From: a virus
IMG/VR virus record: IMGVR_UViG_3300021197_000864
Location: 31,572-95,571 of that record
DNA: 64,000 nucleotides
Direction: 5' to 3' (one strand)
Numbering within the stretch: the stretch's first letter is position 1; each line of letters begins with the position of its first letter. A program made the translations under genes and the position numbers. Shown here one piece after another: positions 1 through 7,829 of the stretch. A model generated the notes under the pieces. The model was not told where the DNA came from. It saw nothing but the letters and a program-made list of their open reading frames with translations, and made no database searches.

Positions 1-960
1 CCTTCTAGAAATATAAATATAAAAATCTTCAACAAACCCCGGAGTACCTTTAGCATTCAACAGTGTTTTGACTTTCTCACTTTCAGTATTATTTGCTACA
101 TTGATAGGAGTACCCATTAATCTTGTTCTAGCCCTAGTAGTAGCAAAGTTTCCTGCCTTTGTGGTGAACTCATCATCTCTAACCATAACTTTCATCATTT
201 GTCTAATTTCTGAAATACCCTCATATGCAAACTTTGCCGCACCTGCCTGTTCTATTTTTACAGGAGCATCTTCTTCAATATGATGTACTACATCTATTAT
301 TGCTTTAGCACCTGCTGTAACAACAGCAACTAACCCCGGTTTATTAAATGGTGAAAGACTTCCATCACCATAAATTGCTTGCCACATTGGTGGTGTAGCC
401 TCACCCTTACTTGTATCCCACCAAGAATCATCTGCTGCTCTAACACTTTCAACTTTGTTTTTATAGTCAGTTCTATATTCAATATAATCATCAGTTCTAT
501 AATGACCATATATTGTTTTCTTTACTGGTTTTTTAGTTCTAGGTCTAATACCTACAATACCCTCGAATGCAATATTTCTAGGATTCAAATCACTATCCGT
601 TGCCCCATGTTCGTTTAACTTACCTATTATCGCTTTAAACTCTTTAGATTCCTGTGGACTGAAAGTAGGTTGTTTCGCCATCCTTTCTAAAAGTTCTATC
701 TCTTTAGCCAAACCCGGTGTTTCTTTTGGACCTGAATTACCCATTATTCTACCATCAATACCATGTCGCATTAGAATATCATAAAGAGTTCCCTTGAATC
801 TAGTTACACCCATACTTGCTGCTGAAACTCCTTTAGCGGCAGTTTTCCAATCATTAAATAATTTAGAAAACTCTTCACCTGAATACTCTACGCGAGATTT
901 ACCAGTACCCATTGAAATAACAGGTTCAACTTTCTTTAGTGGTTTTTTTCTTTTTGCCAC
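1..960 (-). CDS. Unknown protein, probably virion-related (partial)
   Basis: A reading frame stays open from a GTG at 958-960 to the left edge, giving at least 319 residues, so the C-terminus is missing. GGAGGG seven bases upstream supports the GTG start. The N-terminus is very basic (VAKRKKPLKK). The rest is a mixed soluble protein with no signal peptide or membrane span. I do not recognise the family. A structural or packaging role is inferred only from its place in a leftward cluster of unknown genes. The start overlaps the end of a possible small gene by 35 bases. Confidence 0.75.
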   Translation of the reverse strand, partial: MAKRKKPLKKVEPVISMGTGKSRVEYSGEEFSKLFNDWKTAAKGVSAASMGVTRFKGTLYDILMRHGIDGRIMGNSGPKETPGLAKEIELLERMAKQPTFSPQESKEFKAIIGKLNEHGATDSDLNPRNIAFEGIVGIRPRTKKPVKKTIYGHYRTDDYIEYRTDYKNKVESVRAADDSWWDTSKGEATPPMWQAIYGDGSLSPFNKPGLVAVVTAGAKAIIDVVHHIEEDAPVKIEQAGAAKFAYEGISEIRQMMKVMVRDDEFTTKAGNFATTRARTRLMGTPINVANNTESEKVKTLLNAKGTPGFVEDFYIYISRR

Positions 961-1075
961 GCTTTACCCTCCTATTAACAGTTTTATTATTAAAAAGAGG
1001 ACTTGTAGCGGCAGAAGTAGTAGAAACTGTGCCTGTCATTTTTAATTGTTCAAACCAATCTGATAACTTTTCCAA
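926..1075 (-). CDS. Possible 49-aa basic protein overlapping the next gene
   Basis: A TTG-started frame lies five bases behind a GAGGTGG ribosome binding site and ends 35 bases inside the next gene. The product is rich in Thr and Ser, then becomes strongly basic near the C-terminus (RRVKRGKKKK). Part of that basic tail is read from bases that also encode the basic start of the neighbour, so it may be an overprinting effect. Function is unknown. Confidence 0.4.
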   Translation of the reverse strand: MEKLSDWFEQLKMTGTVSTTSAATSPLFNNKTVNRRVKRGKKKKTTKES

Positions 1076-1076
1076 A

Positions 1077-1214
1077 TTACCACCTCAATATACTTACTAG
1101 CCACCTCAAAAGATTTTTACGAGCCTTTGGTGGATTTAACTCAATTACTTCCTCTTCTTCAAATAAAGAGTTCATAAGATTGTCATGGTTGTGACATTCT
1201 AACATCGAATCCAA
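1077..1214 (-). CDS. Small unknown protein, about 45 aa
   Basis: The frame can start at TTG 1214, five bases after GGGAG, or at ATG 1205, which has poorer spacing. The product has an acidic middle (EEEEV) and a basic-aromatic C-terminus with two Leu-Arg-Trp motifs. It begins two bases after the preceding gene ends, and its own end carries the GAGGTGG site for the next small frame, so these genes look translationally coupled. No family is recognised. Confidence 0.5.
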   Translation of the reverse strand: MDSMLECHNHDNLMNSLFEEEEVIELNPPKARKNLLRWLVSILRW

Positions 1215-1215
1215 T

Positions 1216-1929
1216 TTACTCCCTCTTAATGGTATCTTTCCAATCTAATGATTTGTATTCTCTCATTTTATCCTGCCAAGTTTCTACATCTTCTATAACA
1301 AACTCATCTGATACATCTTTTGGAGGGTCAGGGTCAACAGCAGTTAAATCCTCTAATCCACCCATATCTTTTATTTGTTCAACAATTAACATATCGTATG
1401 CTCTAATGAAGGTATGTCCTACATAATTCTTAAACTCAGATGATTCTGATATTTGTTTTAAAGCATGGTTAATAAGCCGTTTTAACTCAAGTTGCTCAGT
1501 ATTAGATAATTCCCCTTCCTTAACTTTTTGTAATATTTTTTCTTTTATCTTACCATCCATTTCTGCTGCTGCTGCATCAAATAGACCTATTTCTTCTAAT
1601 TGTTTTATTGTTTCTGCACCTAAATCCTTAGTTGATGTATCTAAAGACATAGGTTCTTCATTTTCATCTAATTCTTCCATCTGCTCTTTAGCAGCCTGTA
1701 AAGAAAGGGTTAATGGTTCTCCTAGTATTGGTACAACGAATGAAACTAAAGTTTCTTCTGTTAGTCCACCAACAGTAAACTTATTGAAATCTTCTAATGC
1801 TAAACCCGATAAATCCAAAGCAGTTTCTTCTACAAATCCACCTAATCTATTGAATATAGGTAAGAAACCAGTAGAAGATAATACAGTACGATAATCAACC
1901 ATTAGACCACAACCCGCTATCACTAGCAA
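1216..1929 (-). CDS. Unknown 237-aa acidic protein
   Basis: A long frame encodes an acidic, helix-rich protein. The first 90 residues are moderately hydrophobic (LSGLALEDF, LVSFVVPILGE). A charged central part around residues 85-150 may form helices or a coiled coil. The start is uncertain: TTG 1929, GTG 1923 and ATG 1902 are all in frame and none has a clear Shine-Dalgarno site. No catalytic motif is visible. Its place between small unknown genes in a leftward cluster suggests a virion or assembly role, by context only. Confidence 0.65.
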   Translation of the reverse strand: MLVIAGCGLMVDYRTVLSSTGFLPIFNRLGGFVEETALDLSGLALEDFNKFTVGGLTEETLVSFVVPILGEPLTLSLQAAKEQMEELDENEEPMSLDTSTKDLGAETIKQLEEIGLFDAAAAEMDGKIKEKILQKVKEGELSNTEQLELKRLINHALKQISESSEFKNYVGHTFIRAYDMLIVEQIKDMGGLEDLTAVDPDPPKDVSDEFVIEDVETWQDKMREYKSLDWKDTIKRE

Positions 1930-1962
1930 GCAGTCAACATTGGCTAAAGGATATAATGCTGC

Positions 1963-2109
1963 CTATTCTTCTTCCAAAATATGATACATTCCTAACCATT
2001 CTAAGAAAGCAACTTTCATGGGTTTTTCTGTATTCCAATTCTTTTTACCATCTATGTAATAGGGGTTTGAAAAACCTAATAATTGTGCTTCCCAATAATC
2101 CCAATCCAT
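1963..2109 (-). CDS. Small unknown protein, 48 aa
   Basis: An ATG frame starts one base after the stop of the upstream paralogue gene. The product is rich in Trp and Tyr (MDWDYWEAQ at the start, FLEWLGMYH near the end) and ends in EEE. It looks like a compact helical protein. Length, position and composition support a real gene; function is unknown. Confidence 0.55.
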   Translation of the reverse strand: MDWDYWEAQLLGFSNPYYIDGKKNWNTEKPMKVAFLEWLGMYHILEEE

Positions 2110-2110
2110 A

Positions 2111-2869
2111 CTAATTCCATTTAAATTCTATATCCTTATAATGTTTTTTAATTTGTTTTAGAGCATCATCAATTCTATATTCCTCTATTGGCACACTCCC
2201 CCACTCAATTACACCTAATGTTATGCTATTACTCATATGAAACTCATAGGGGTATTTATCTGAATGTATGTGAAGACCTTTTCTTTTACTTACACCATCT
2301 CTTAAACTTAAATTTACCAAATTTTCACCATAATATTCTCTAGGGTCATAATATATTTCCCAATCACCAACCTTATATGTTTCTTTGATAAAACTACCAC
2401 CATTGACGACAGTAGGTACTTGAGCAATTAAATCTAAAGCACGACAATAAACTTCTTCAGGAATTTGTTCTGCTTGTTTATTCATTGTGTATCTTGTTTC
2501 CTCTACTGTTATTGTTATTCTACTTTTTTTCTTAACATCTTTAATTTGTGCATTTGTACCAGTATTAGGATATATATAAAATTGAGATACAAAATGGTCA
2601 GGGCCACGTTTTTCAACATAACCTGTGGGAGATGGTTCTCTAGTAACGCGATAATATTCAATTCCTCCATCTTTCCCTTCATTACTAACTTTATCGAATA
2701 TACTATTATCATCATACAGTGGGGTATTTTGTATTTTATTTTGTAGTGCGAACATTCTATCTTTACAGTCATCTTTATCTTCATCAGGTTTGTTTACATC
2801 AAAAGGTTTCACTTTGAACTTAGGTAAGTTAACTGTTCTCATCTCATTTTTAAGAATATCAAACCACAT
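2111..2869 (-). CDS. NLPKFKVKPF-family protein, paralogue 3 of 3
   Basis: This 252-residue protein is the last of three tandem paralogues. Its first 40 residues (WFDILKNEM, then NLPKFKVKPF, KPDEDKDDCKD) match the starts of the two genes upstream, and a second shared motif, IPEEVYCRALDLI, lies near residue 143. The middle and C-terminal parts differ between copies. ATG 2869 follows GGTGAT at five bases. No enzyme motif, signal peptide or membrane segment is seen. The shared N-terminus could be a docking peptide for a common partner, which is inference. Confidence 0.75.
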   Translation of the reverse strand: MWFDILKNEMRTVNLPKFKVKPFDVNKPDEDKDDCKDRMFALQNKIQNTPLYDDNSIFDKVSNEGKDGGIEYYRVTREPSPTGYVEKRGPDHFVSQFYIYPNTGTNAQIKDVKKKSRITITVEETRYTMNKQAEQIPEEVYCRALDLIAQVPTVVNGGSFIKETYKVGDWEIYYDPREYYGENLVNLSLRDGVSKRKGLHIHSDKYPYEFHMSNSITLGVIEWGSVPIEEYRIDDALKQIKKHYKDIEFKWN

Positions 2870-2873
2870 ATAA

Positions 2874-3617
2874 TCACCATTCTATTTTTATATCTTCAAA
2901 ATGTCTTTCTATTTTAATCAATGCCGCAGAAATACCGTTAAACCATTTCGGTAGCATCTTTACCCTCTCCACATAGTCCCCAAAATTTGTCGTACGCACT
3001 CTTACCGTGTTCCAAAGTGTAATATAATTTACTCCACCCTTTTTTATAGTAATCACTCTACGTTTAATCAAACGTATCCCTAGCGATTCTTCCATCACAC
3101 GGTCAATATTTTTATATTTTATTTTCCAATCACCTACACTCTCTTCGACATATGTTCCATACCTTTGTGGAGAACCCTGACTAATCATATCTAACGCCTT
3201 ACAATAAACTTCTTCGGGTATTTCGTTAACATCTTGTTCTTTATCTTGGTCGTTATCTTCTATTATACGTACCTCAACAAATGTATCAGGGTCGGCAAAC
3301 CCATCACTTAGTGTAGGATATAAATTTAATGTTGCATAAAAAAGGTCGTCATCATCTGTTATGGAGTCACCCATTCTAAATACAAAACCACCTTGTTCTG
3401 CCATTTTTTCAATATCATCAAATAAACTTTGTATGCTACCTTTTGGATTATTGTGAATAAGTTTTGTTTGTTCTGATTTTTTCCATACTTCATTTAAGAA
3501 TCTATCTTTACAATCATTATCTTCTTCATCAGGTTTATTTAAATTAAAAGGTTTAACTTTAAACTTGGGTAAATTAATACTCCGCATTTCATTTTTAAGA
3601 ATATTAAACCAAGTCAT
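2874..3617 (-). CDS. NLPKFKVKPF-family protein, paralogue 2 of 3
   Basis: This 247-residue protein shares with both neighbours the block WFNILKNEM, NLPKFKVKPF, KPDEEDNDCKD and the central motif IPEEVYCKALDMI. ATG 3617 lies five bases after GAGGTGG and overlaps the upstream gene's stop as ATGA. A GTG at 3626 would add three residues but fits the ribosome binding site less well. The C-terminal third looks beta-rich (RRVITIKKGG, ITLWNTVRV). The family is not one I recognise. Confidence 0.75.
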   Translation of the reverse strand: MTWFNILKNEMRSINLPKFKVKPFNLNKPDEEDNDCKDRFLNEVWKKSEQTKLIHNNPKGSIQSLFDDIEKMAEQGGFVFRMGDSITDDDDLFYATLNLYPTLSDGFADPDTFVEVRIIEDNDQDKEQDVNEIPEEVYCKALDMISQGSPQRYGTYVEESVGDWKIKYKNIDRVMEESLGIRLIKRRVITIKKGGVNYITLWNTVRVRTTNFGDYVERVKMLPKWFNGISAALIKIERHFEDIKIEW

Positions 3618-4264
3618 ATAGGCCACCTCATTTCATCTGCTAACTTGCTAAGTTCCTCATCAATAAACTCTGATTGTTTACCATCCACATGAAATAAAGT
3701 TTGAACATTACTACCTTCATTTAGTTTATAATCAGACCATTCAGACCAAAATAACTGTAAACCTACCCACAAAACAATGATACCGATATCGTTCCTAATT
3801 TCAATGTCTTGTTGAATACCCGAGGTATTTCTTAGTTTAACTGCCATTATTCGATAGCCCGTTCCACCAACATTGTCCTCATCTTTGTATTTAAAATTAG
3901 CACCACTTAACATATCCAACAGTCTACAAAATACTTCTTCAGGTATGCTATTGAAGTCACCTTCTTTAGATATAGATGCTTCTCTCTTAACTACATTAAC
4001 AGAAGCGTGAAGTTTTGCATTTAATTTTTTACCACCATAAGTAATTTCATTTCCATAATATGTGGTTTCTTTTTTAACCTTGACAAACTCTTGGCCTATT
4101 TCATTAGGGAATTGAAAATTCTCAGTAAAATTAGCAATTTCCATAATTTTATCTTTACATCTAGTATCTTCTTCGTTCGGCTTTGGAGTATTGAACGGTT
4201 TAACTTTGAACTTAGGTAAATTAACCAATTTGTTCTGTTTTATAACATTCCACCAATTACTCAC
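3614..4264 (-). CDS. NLPKFKVKPF-family protein, paralogue 1 of 3
   Basis: First gene of the tandem triplet, 216 residues. The start is set at GTG 4264, eight bases after GGGAG, which aligns its beginning (SNWWNVIKQ) with the other two copies; TTG 4270 is an in-frame alternative. The hallmarks are NLPKFKVKPF, KPNEEDTRCKD and IPEEVFCRLLDML. Three diverged copies in a row point to local duplication under selection for different partners or targets. Function is unknown. Confidence 0.72.
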   Translation of the reverse strand: MSNWWNVIKQNKLVNLPKFKVKPFNTPKPNEEDTRCKDKIMEIANFTENFQFPNEIGQEFVKVKKETTYYGNEITYGGKKLNAKLHASVNVVKREASISKEGDFNSIPEEVFCRLLDMLSGANFKYKDEDNVGGTGYRIMAVKLRNTSGIQQDIEIRNDIGIIVLWVGLQLFWSEWSDYKLNEGSNVQTLFHVDGKQSEFIDEELSKLADEMRWPI

Positions 4265-4679
4265 GGCCAAATCTCCCTACAAAATCAATTACCCAAATCG
4301 CCCAGTTAGGCAATATGTGAATGAAGGCGGCAGGTATCATACTTTAGCCTCTTCTATCCGGTTTAAAATGTTAACCCCGTAATTTGTCGAAAAATGGGCG
4401 GTCATTTTTTTACCACTTGCGATTTTTTTTATTTTTAAAACAATGCATTCCCGATATAAGATTGTACAGTTAGCACATTTTATAGTTCCTACAAATACCA
4501 CAATTAGAATTTTGTTGCTACAAATACCACAATTAGATTATGTCTGTATCTTTATGCAAGAGCGTTTTTTTATTCTATTATATTTATATTCCCTTCTATT
4601 TAATTAAATATAGTGCCTTTTGTACTAAATAAGATAAAATTAATCACAGTAAAAAAATCTTTTTGATTGTTTTATAAAA
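4265..4679. other. Noncoding, T/A-rich interval
   Basis: No convincing gene is seen. The interval holds several T-runs (for example near 4406-4412 and 4423-4430), the 20-bp direct repeat described separately, and AT-rich stretches. It lies upstream of the leftward paralogue cluster, so promoters for that cluster are expected here, but no single TATA/BRE pair stands out. Confidence 0.5.
4489..4537. repeat. 20-bp direct repeat, two copies 29 bp apart
   Basis: CTACAAATACCACAATTAGA occurs exactly at 4489-4508 and again at 4518-4537. The two copies sit on similar helical faces, nearly three turns apart. This could be a tandem binding site for a regulator or replication protein. It lies in noncoding DNA about 225 bases upstream of the paralogue cluster start at 4264. 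Confidence 0.8.
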
Positions 4680-5233
4680 AAAAATTTGAACCCTGCTACG
4701 CACCCATACCCCAATTACTACCCATATGGTACGGTATAAAAAACGTACAACCATATGGTATGCGCTTTGCCGCAGACCTCATAAAAATAAAGAAAAATCG
4801 GGTTAAGAGGTTAAACACACTTAATGAGAAGATAGTTTACCTACTGCCATGGTCTAGAGGTTTCTATCTTAACTAGTAAATGTTTTTGTTTAACATTAAC
4901 CGTCTTTTCTTGGGCTGGTACTTGTACCGTTTTTAACTTACAGACCTTTGAATTTATAATAAGGCGGAACTGCTTTCATATCCTATTGTCCCTAAAGCAC
5001 TCATGCATTAGTGGTTTACCTTTCGGTTAGGAACTCATAAACGTGGTTCAGTTTTAAGGAGTATCACCTCTTTGATACTCACACCTTATTCTTAATCTCT
5101 CTACTCTACCTAACTTCAGTGGCTTGAACAGGGTTGCGTACCTATTAACAAACATTAGGCTTGAATCCACAAACAATCTAATCTAACCGTAAGCCGATTA
5201 AATCCCTCATGTATAATCAAGAGAACTCGAATC
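4680..5233. other. Noncoding region with many stems; possible structured RNA
   Basis: About 550 bases without a credible gene. Complementary segments include AAGATAG 4829-4835 with CTATCTT 4863-4869, GGTAC with GTACC around 4917-4928 followed by a T-run, and an extended hairpin at 5056-5089 whose stem includes GAGTATCA and TGATACTC. CGGTTAG near 5024 can also pair with CTAACCG near 5183. Two ACCATATGGT-like palindromes sit at its left part. The strand of a transcript, if any, is not clear. Weaker than the region at 9670-10562. Confidence 0.4.
4721..4759. promoter_or_regulatory. Pair of CCATATGG palindromes
   Basis: CCCATATGGT at 4721-4730 and ACCATATGGT at 4750-4759 lie 29 bases apart in noncoding DNA. 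Between them GTACG and CGTAC can pair. The same 10-bp palindrome recurs at 7108, 7830, 7880 and 8555, always outside genes, so it is probably a binding site for one regulator. Confidence 0.55.
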
Positions 5234-5425
5234 TTATATTCCACCTGCTGACTGATTACGATAAATTGTAATAGCCTTTCTAAACTTAGCAGGTTTAAAA
5301 TTCTTATTTGTTTTTGTTAGTTTTTCAATTATGATATCTACCTTATCAGGTGGTACATCTATTTCAACAATCATACATACTAACCATTCAAAATGTTTCT
5401 TTGTGAATAATGAATACATACTCAT
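5234..5425 (-). CDS. Small unknown protein, 63 aa
   Basis: The ATG overlaps the stop of the upstream gene as ATGA, with GAGAGGCG in front. The product is a mixed alpha/beta protein with a basic centre (TKTNKNFKPAKFRKA) and ends in AGGI. It is the last gene of the leftward small-gene operon 7050-5234. No family is recognised. The near-terminal GG is noted, but nothing else suggests a ubiquitin-like fold. Confidence 0.6.
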   Translation of the reverse strand: MSMYSLFTKKHFEWLVCMIVEIDVPPDKVDIIIEKLTKTNKNFKPAKFRKAITIYRNQSAGGI

Positions 5426-5568
5426 TGTATTCGCCTCTCACCTAAATAGAAAGCCCCTCTATTTGGTACTACCAAATAGATTACTTGCCATATTTTTCCA
5501 CCAATAACAACATAACCCAATGAGTTGTATTCATATCTATTCCTACTCATAAAACTATAATCTCTCAT
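5422..5568 (-). CDS. Small unknown protein, 48 aa
   Basis: ATG 5568 lies behind a strong GGAGGAA site, which decides the start over a longer upstream frame. The product is rich in Tyr, Arg and Gly (RNRYEYNSLGYVV, WQVIYLVV) and is probably a small beta protein. It overlaps the next gene by four bases. Function is unknown. Confidence 0.6.
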   Translation of the reverse strand: MRDYSFMSRNRYEYNSLGYVVIGGKIWQVIYLVVPNRGAFYLGERRIQ

Positions 5569-5569
5569 T

Positions 5570-5740
5570 TTAGTATTCCTCCGTATAAAAATCAAACCAC
5601 ATACCACGCTTACTCAAATCTGAACAAGTTGAACCACTTGTTTCAGGGTCTTGACAATGTGATTGTGCTTCTTCAAGAGTTAGTCCTGTTTTAATTGTTT
5701 TATTATTTCCTTCAAAGTAACTCCTTACTACTTTATACAT
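5570..5740 (-). CDS. Small protein with TGLTLEEAQSHC motif, 56 aa
   Basis: The protein begins MYKVVRSYF and contains KTGLTLEEAQSHCQDPETS, ending in acidic and aromatic residues. This pattern resembles a small uncharacterised family I know from many phages; the function there is unknown. The start codon overlaps the upstream stop as TAATG. The strength of the motif makes this a confident gene despite its size. Confidence 0.7.
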   Translation of the reverse strand: MYKVVRSYFEGNNKTIKTGLTLEEAQSHCQDPETSGSTCSDLSKRGMWFDFYTEEY

Positions 5741-5907
5741 TATATCACATCCAAAGGTAGATTAACACCACAATTCTCATTTATACATATATACCAAACT
5801 GTTGACATTGGTTTTCTAGTGAACATATTAATATCACTTCTTTTGTATGTGCAATCATTTTCAATTGCTGAACCACATTCACCACATTTCATACTATATT
5901 CTAACAT
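5740..5907 (-). CDS. Zinc-ribbon-like small protein, 55 aa
   Basis: ATG 5907 follows GAGGAGGAAT. The product has CGECG near the N-terminus and a second Cys pair (CINENC) about 30 residues later, the usual spacing of a small zinc ribbon. It probably binds nucleic acid or protein. It is one of two zinc-binding microproteins in this operon and overlaps both neighbours or nearly so. Confidence 0.65.
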   Translation of the reverse strand: MLEYSMKCGECGSAIENDCTYKRSDINMFTRKPMSTVWYICINENCGVNLPLDVI

Positions 5908-5909
5908 AC

Positions 5910-5981
5910 TTATTCCTCCTCATCATAAGGTTCATCTAAATATTCATGGTCATATGAAGTCATACTATCAGGATAAGGCAT
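5910..5981 (-). CDS. Acidic micropeptide, 23 aa
   Basis: A short ATG frame behind GTGAGGAATA encodes a very acidic peptide (YPDSMTSYDHEY, then DEPYDEEE). Its start overlaps the upstream stop as TAATG and its end carries the GAGGAGG site for the next gene. Coupling and spacing favour a real gene, but its size leaves doubt; it may exist mainly to couple translation. Confidence 0.4.
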   Translation of the reverse strand: MPYPDSMTSYDHEYLDEPYDEEE

Positions 5982-6082
5982 TATTCCTCACCCCTTTGTA
6001 ATGATAGTGTAACTTCTTCGCCACATTTACGACAATATAATTTATTTGCTGATATTATTTTACCACATATACATTCATTCAT
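5981..6082 (-). CDS. Zinc-ribbon microprotein, 33 aa
   Basis: The ATG overlaps the stop of the upstream gene as ATGA. The peptide has CICG near the start and CRKCG about 13 residues later, a minimal zinc knuckle or ribbon, and ends in RGEE. It is probably a metal-binding accessory protein of unknown target. Confidence 0.55.
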   Translation of the reverse strand: MNECICGKIISANKLYCRKCGEEVTLSLQRGEE

Positions 6083-6855
6083 TCTTCATCACCATGTTTT
6101 AATCTTGCTTCTCTAGTTAATGCTACAATATCAGGACTACATTCTGTCTTTGATTCTGTAACATGCTCAAAATAACATTCTAGTTCAGGTTCTTGTGAAA
6201 AGTTAATTTCTTCATCTGCAACATCTCTAAAACATTGTTGGAAAGCACTTTCAAATATATGTTGAATTAAACCAACATCAGAAATAATATTATCAACCAT
6301 TCTTTCTTTAATAGTAGCGGCTTTCTTTACTCTTGCAGATTCCCAACTAATATTAAATGTTAATATTAGACCATCACTTGAATTTGTAAGTTTAGAAACT
6401 AAAACAACTTTTTCATCATCAGGAATAGAATATTGAAGAAAATGTCCTTTAATATAATTATGATTAGAATTACCTACAAACTTAGATAATTCCTCAGTAG
6501 CCATATTTGTAAAATTAATTTGATTACCTTTTGGTTCATGCCAAAGTGTATTGATAACCTCTTCAGTAGTAGTATTTAACTCAACATTTTCCCATCCATT
6601 ATCTTTCATATTTTCAACTATACCAGCAGATATATATTGATATGGTGAAGTAAACATTATTCTACCATCAACTACACATTCAGATACAACAGTTGATTTT
6701 ATTTTATCATATTTACCAACGGGAGATGTTTCATACATATTAGATACATTAATACCCCAATCATCTAATGCGTGTAATAACTCATAATAATGATAATCTT
6801 TCAGTTTCGTGTTTGCATATTTCATGTTCATTGTTCTTTTGTATGTTATACTCAT
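6079..6855 (-). CDS. Unknown 258-aa protein
   Basis: The largest gene of the leftward operon 7050-5234. ATG 6855 follows GGAG at nine bases and comes directly after the upstream stop. The protein is soluble and mixed alpha/beta: an N-terminal helical part, a central beta-rich part (KVVLVSKLTNSS, LILTFNISWES) and an acidic C-terminus. No motif, signal peptide or membrane segment is found. It may act with the small proteins of its operon, which is inferred from coupling only. Confidence 0.7.
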   Translation of the reverse strand: MSITYKRTMNMKYANTKLKDYHYYELLHALDDWGINVSNMYETSPVGKYDKIKSTVVSECVVDGRIMFTSPYQYISAGIVENMKDNGWENVELNTTTEEVINTLWHEPKGNQINFTNMATEELSKFVGNSNHNYIKGHFLQYSIPDDEKVVLVSKLTNSSDGLILTFNISWESARVKKAATIKERMVDNIISDVGLIQHIFESAFQQCFRDVADEEINFSQEPELECYFEHVTESKTECSPDIVALTREARLKHGDEE

Positions 6856-7050
6856 TTATTTCAACTCCATTGTTTGAAAGGCTTTCAACCCTGCTGATAA
6901 TTCAGAAAAACATTCTGCGAAATCATCACCTTGTACAGTCAATTCCTTAATGACTAGTATTTGGGCTGAACCTGATTTCATATGTCCTACTGATAACTTA
7001 TATCTGTAAGGTTTTGTTTCTTGTATTGTATTATTAGTTGTTTGCGTCAT
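6856..7050 (-). CDS. Small unknown protein, 64 aa
   Basis: First gene of the leftward small-gene operon. The protein looks like a compact alpha/beta fold: a basic beta part (YRYKLSVGHM, QILVIKELTVQG) followed by an amphipathic helix (FAECFSELSAGLKAFQ). The ATG has only a weak upstream AAGTGAT. An ACCATATGGT palindrome lies about 58 bases upstream at 7108-7117, so expression may be under the regulator of that site. Confidence 0.6.
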   Translation of the reverse strand: MTQTTNNTIQETKPYRYKLSVGHMKSGSAQILVIKELTVQGDDFAECFSELSAGLKAFQTMELK

Positions 7051-7107
7051 AATTTATCACTTTATACATCAGTCATAGGGTATTTAACTGGTAGCAGTCA
7101 AAGCACT

Positions 7108-7145
7108 ACCATATGGTTGTAATATTTGCTTTGCGGTATTATAAC
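7108..7145. promoter_or_regulatory. ACCATATGGT palindrome within a longer inverted repeat
   Basis: ACCATATGGT at 7108-7117 runs into GGTTGTAATA, which is matched by TATTATAACC at 7136-7145, an inverted repeat with one mismatch. The site lies upstream of the leftward operon that starts at 7050. The right flank TTGTAAT is shared with the copy at 7830. Confidence 0.55.
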
Positions 7146-7148
7146 CTT

Positions 7149-7167
7149 AAAAAGGGCATTTCTGCCC
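7149..7167 (-). terminator. Hairpin plus T5 after the leftward paralogue gene
   Basis: On the minus strand GGGCA and TGCCC form a 5-bp stem around a GAAA loop, followed at once by five T. It lies about 40 bases after the stop of the gene ending at 7206. T-runs drive termination in archaea, and the stem with a GNRA-like loop strengthens the call. Confidence 0.6.
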
Positions 7168-7205
7168 AATTAAGGTGTTAAGTAGGGTTGAAACTACCTA
7201 ACTAT

Positions 7206-7727
7206 TTATTCTTCCTCCTGAGAAGAAGCATTTACCAAAACAACGGGTGATTCCCCGTTCCAAAGGTAAGGCGCGTTATCTGTATTTTTGGTAAAATCTG
7301 AATATGCTTTATTCATCATTTGTCTACGGCTTGCGGTATTTGCATCAGCAAACTCAGTTGCATCAGTATAATTTCCGCCACCGGATTTACCGTGTCTCAT
7401 TTCTAGTGTGCGTATTGATTCGTTTTCATTGAAAAGTACAACCATTGCAGCATGATAAGCGGATAAAACCGCATCTCTTGCAATAAGTACAGCATCAGGC
7501 ATAGTTGAACCTCTACCTGACCTAAATGGCTTGTCTGCGATATCTGCGAAACATGTTCTGATAGCCCCATAGAGAGCATCTCTAGACTCAGGTTTCTTAT
7601 CAGCAGCAGCGATTAATTGCGGTACTGCAATTAACTCGATATTCTGTTGCCAATCAGGATGGCTTTCAAACCATGCCTCAATTAGTGTTTTCTTACTTTC
7701 CCATTGTTCATTTGTCATATCTGTCAT
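7206..7727 (-). CDS. SSQEEE-family protein A (divergent paralogue)
   Basis: A 173-residue soluble, helix-rich protein of unknown function. ATG 7727 lies behind GAGGAATT, which decides against an upstream frame. It is a diverged paralogue of the rightward gene at 7980-8453: both have an N-terminal Trp-Lys helix, a QLIA...KPE segment, an Arg/Gly-rich loop (FRSGRGS here), the motif HGKS near residue 120, and the identical C-terminus SSQEEE. The two genes face away from each other across two palindromes. The loop and HGKS could bind phosphate or nucleic acid, but no known family is assigned. Confidence 0.75.
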   Translation of the reverse strand: MTDMTNEQWESKKTLIEAWFESHPDWQQNIELIAVPQLIAAADKKPESRDALYGAIRTCFADIADKPFRSGRGSTMPDAVLIARDAVLSAYHAAMVVLFNENESIRTLEMRHGKSGGGNYTDATEFADANTASRRQMMNKAYSDFTKNTDNAPYLWNGESPVVLVNASSQEEE

Positions 7728-7829
7728 AATAATTCCTCTTTTTATCTCCTTAGTTAAGTATCTATTCAACCCCACTTAACATAATATACAGTGGATATAG
7801 GGTACTTAAGGGTGTTCTCAAAGTACCAC

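Noticed and set aside
4667-4876. 69-codon plus-strand frame
   Set aside because: No binding site, no coupling to neighbours, and it runs through the palindromes and stems of the noncoding region.
5140-5233. Possible tRNA T-arm (GGCTTGAATCC near 5158)
   Set aside because: The loop lacks the TTCRANY pattern and no acceptor stem, D-arm or anticodon arm of the right spacing is found on either strand.
5234-5425. C-terminal AGGI as a ubiquitin-like tail
   Set aside because: The protein shows no beta-grasp strand order and lies far from the E1-like gene on the other strand.
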